Shown piece by piece: positions 62,329-64,000 of a stretch of 64,000 nucleotides of DNA. This DNA comes from Henricia sp. BOLD:AAB3569. Taxonomy: Eukaryota; Echinodermata; Asteroidea; Spinulosida; Echinasteridae. The stretch lies in contig JBBELK010001111.1 in assembly GCA_037783545.1 (NCBI GenBank), positions 351,955 to 415,954 of the forward strand, given 5' to 3'. Numbering within the stretch: position 1 is the first letter of the stretch; each line of letters opens with the position of its first letter. The notes under the pieces are model-generated. The model searched no databases. It was not told the origin of the DNA and saw nothing but the letters and a program-made list of their open reading frames with translations. The position numbers and the translations under genes are program-made.

Positions 62329-62474
62329 AGTTGCGATCAGACCTTTTTGTCCGCCGGCTCGCCAGATGAAGAGCGGGTCGATCACGTACTTTGCCGTGTG
62401 TACGGAGTGCTATACCATATAGTTGCGATAAGACCTTTTTGTCCGCCGGCTCGCTAGATGAAGAGCGGGTCGAT
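62304..62474. repeat. tandem duplication spanning the nrf-6-like start codon
   Basis: Two near-identical copies of about 81-83 bp, offset by 88 bp. The inner copy carries the true ATG-GTA-GCA start. The outer copy has a 2-bp insertion that turns the same site into ATG-GTA-TAG. Confidence 0.85.
62410..62418 (-). promoter_or_regulatory. minimal upstream ORF (ATG-GTA-TAG)
   Basis: A three-codon upstream frame, 90 nt before the nrf-6-like start and in the same frame, is closed at once by TAG. It lies in the second copy of an 88-bp-period duplication that also contains the real start codon (copies about 62304-62384 and 62392-62474). Whether it is transcribed is not known from sequence. Confidence 0.5.
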
Positions 62475-62525
62475 AACTTGCTGACGCAGCATATTATGGG
62501 CGGCTAAAAGGGCCAACATTTTAAA

Positions 62526-62830
62526 CAAATCTTCACAAAGGACAAAACAACAGCAAAAGAACAAAATAGCTAGAGGAAAAATTTACAGAAAGACAATTGA
62601 AATCAAACAAAGGACAAAGCCACAAGAGGACAAATTTACAAAAAGACAAACTCCAAATCAAACAAAGGACAAAACGACAAGAGGACAAAATTACAAAAAT
62701 ACATAGTAAAAATCAAACAAAGGACAAAACGACAAAAGGACAAAGTTACAAAAAGACAAAGTCAAAATCAAACAAAGGACAAAGGGGCAAAAAGACAAAG
62801 TCAAATGGACGTTTTCACAAAAGGACGTAT
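62526..62830. repeat. degenerate tandem repeat upstream of nrf-6-like
   Basis: AAAGGACAAA-type units (AAATCAAACAAAGGACAAA recurs four times at about 50-60-bp spacing). The open Lys-rich frame across it is an artefact of the repeat. Confidence 0.75.
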
Positions 62831-62834
62831 AAAA

Positions 62835-63056
62835 ACTGAAGTGTTAAAACCTAGCACTATCCAAGTGCTACATAAATTCAGCACTTTAAGTTTTAAGATA
62901 GTGCTATAATAACACTTGCGTGGAGGCGTTCATTTCCAACACCATAATTGGTGCTATTCATAGTGCTATAATAACACTTGGAGGCGTTCATTTCCAACAC
63001 CATAATTGGTGCTATTCTAGCACTTCAAAGTGCTTTAATAGTGTTAAGAATTATAC
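62835..63056. repeat. AGTGCTA-rich hairpin repeat with internal duplication
   Basis: AGTGCTATAATAACACTTG followed by GGAGGCGTTCATTTCCAACA occurs twice at about 62-bp spacing. The outer GTGTTA/AGCACT motifs are inverted. Confidence 0.65.
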
Positions 63057-63278
63057 TACTGGGTTTGCTCATTTGAAAATATCATCATTCAATAGAATTA
63101 AGTTTCATTGTTAAAATCTTACTTACCAGAAGCTACAGATAACTCATCTTTATGTTGAAAATTCCACTTGAAATCGAACTTTTTCGCGTCATGAACGGAG
63201 CGAAACTTGTTCACAAATCGCTATTTTTTTCGCGCGAATCGCGTCGACGCGTGTTGATGACAGCCGCGGATTTCCGTA

Positions 63279-64000
63279 CACTGCAAAAAACGCGGTGTTA
63301 AATTTCTAACACCAAGGTTTTTTAATTCTTTGGGTGTTACATTTGTGTCAAACGAACACCGGTGCAATAGATTAACAGCACAAAAAGTGGTGTAGATTTT
63401 GCATGGTGTTAAACTTGATAAACTGCGCATGATCATTATGCATAATGCAGAAATCCAGCTATTTGATTGGCTACATGCGTTTCTAATCATTTTTCCGCGT
63501 TTAAGCATACAAACCATAATTACCACGTTGTACTTATGGCTAGACTATCTGAATTTTTCTTCCCTATGATATCTTCATTATTCCTTACGGGATGTGACGA
63601 AATTATGAAAAAACATGATGAAAACAATGGTATATTGCTGTTGCACAATTTCATTGCTGTTCCATCACAAACAGATCAGTGTTGAAATAATTTAACACCA
63701 AATGCTGGTGCTAATTTACACCATGGGTGTTAAATTTAACACCAGTTGGTGTCGGCTTTGAATTCTGTAAGAATAAATCAACTGTATAATTGTTACAATT
63801 TAATTCCACATTTAGGTGTAAATTAACACCAACATTCCTGCCCAAAATAAACACCAAGAAGAATACGTTGACACCAAATGGGGTTGTTAGAGTTTAACAC
63901 TCTTCTTAGTGTTAAAAACTATTGATTTCCAAATTGGTGTTACTCAACACCCAAATCCTTGCCCAATATGGATACCAACGAAGAATCAAATTTGACACCA
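63279..64000. mobile_element. CACTG-ended element, cut by window end
   Basis: Starts CACTGCAAAAAACGCGG, the same end as the MITEs at 3983 and 28031. It continues as AACACC/GGTGTT hairpin-rich sequence to the last base, so the right end is not in view. Confidence 0.65.

Noticed and set aside
62328..62385. upstream extension of nrf-6-like to codon 62385
   Set aside because: That codon is GTG, and the extension lies in duplicated DNA. The ATG at 62328 starts a good signal peptide.
62597..62839. 80-codon Lys-rich frame upstream of nrf-6-like
   Set aside because: It is entirely within a degenerate AAAGGACAAA tandem repeat.

Overview
This is a eukaryotic (metazoan) window dominated by one spliced gene and the mobile DNA that has filled its introns. 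The minus strand carries a complete 15-exon gene for a nose-resistant-to-fluoxetine-6 (NRF-6)-like membrane acyltransferase. The start codon is at 62328 and the stop at 9080-9082. I rebuilt all exons by hand: every splice phase agrees, the reconstructed protein is 728 aa, and it runs from a signal peptide through the NRF domain to a multi-pass acyltransferase-3 domain. No other host protein-coding gene could be supported. The mix of L2/Jockey-type LINEs, a CR1/L2-like LINE fragment with a 2A peptide and PHD finger, DIRS, BEL/Pao, Gypsy and tRNA-headed SINEs suggests a marine invertebrate, perhaps a deuterostome such as an echinoderm or hemichordate. That assignment is an inference with low confidence.

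Layout. 1-9080: downstream flank of the gene, with an 18-bp-repeat foldback (541-928), a decayed minus-strand LINE (about 2400-5607) split by two younger insertions, and a TTA-flanked MITE (8635-8828). 9080-30449: exons 15 to 2. Exon 14 is split by a 4.4-kb palindromic element (9949-14362) flanked by a 3-bp CAG duplication. Intron 13 holds a second 5.2-kb palindrome (14454-19648) with a 73-bp tandem array in its loop. The other introns hold MITEs and LINE debris.

30450-62084 is the 31.6-kb intron 1, nearly all mobile DNA. From left to right it holds a Gypsy pol relic (30530-31560), a 1.9-kb tandem duplication carrying a 2A-PHD open frame (31596-35187), and a 16.7-kb concatemer of one LTR retrotransposon (35679-52359, target duplication ATAG). 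The concatemer has three full LTRs and one truncated LTR. Its internal region encodes a long repeat-bearing Gag, zinc knuckle, aspartic protease and a two-finger zinc module, but no reverse transcriptase or integrase. A 4.6-kb TA-flanked repeat element (45133-49721) sits inside it. Then follow a BEL/Pao gag remnant with a SINE (52773-54801) and a decayed DIRS-type tyrosine-recombinase retroelement (54808-60181). 62085-62328 is exon 1. The final 1.5 kb holds a duplicated 5' region, a tandem repeat and another hairpin MITE.

The points that most deserve follow-up are the in-exon hairpin insertion, which predicts either a 644-aa truncation or use of the element as an intron; the gag-pro-zinc-finger LTR element whose coding repeats also form a perfect hairpin every 42 bp; and the short upstream ORF created by duplication around the start codon.
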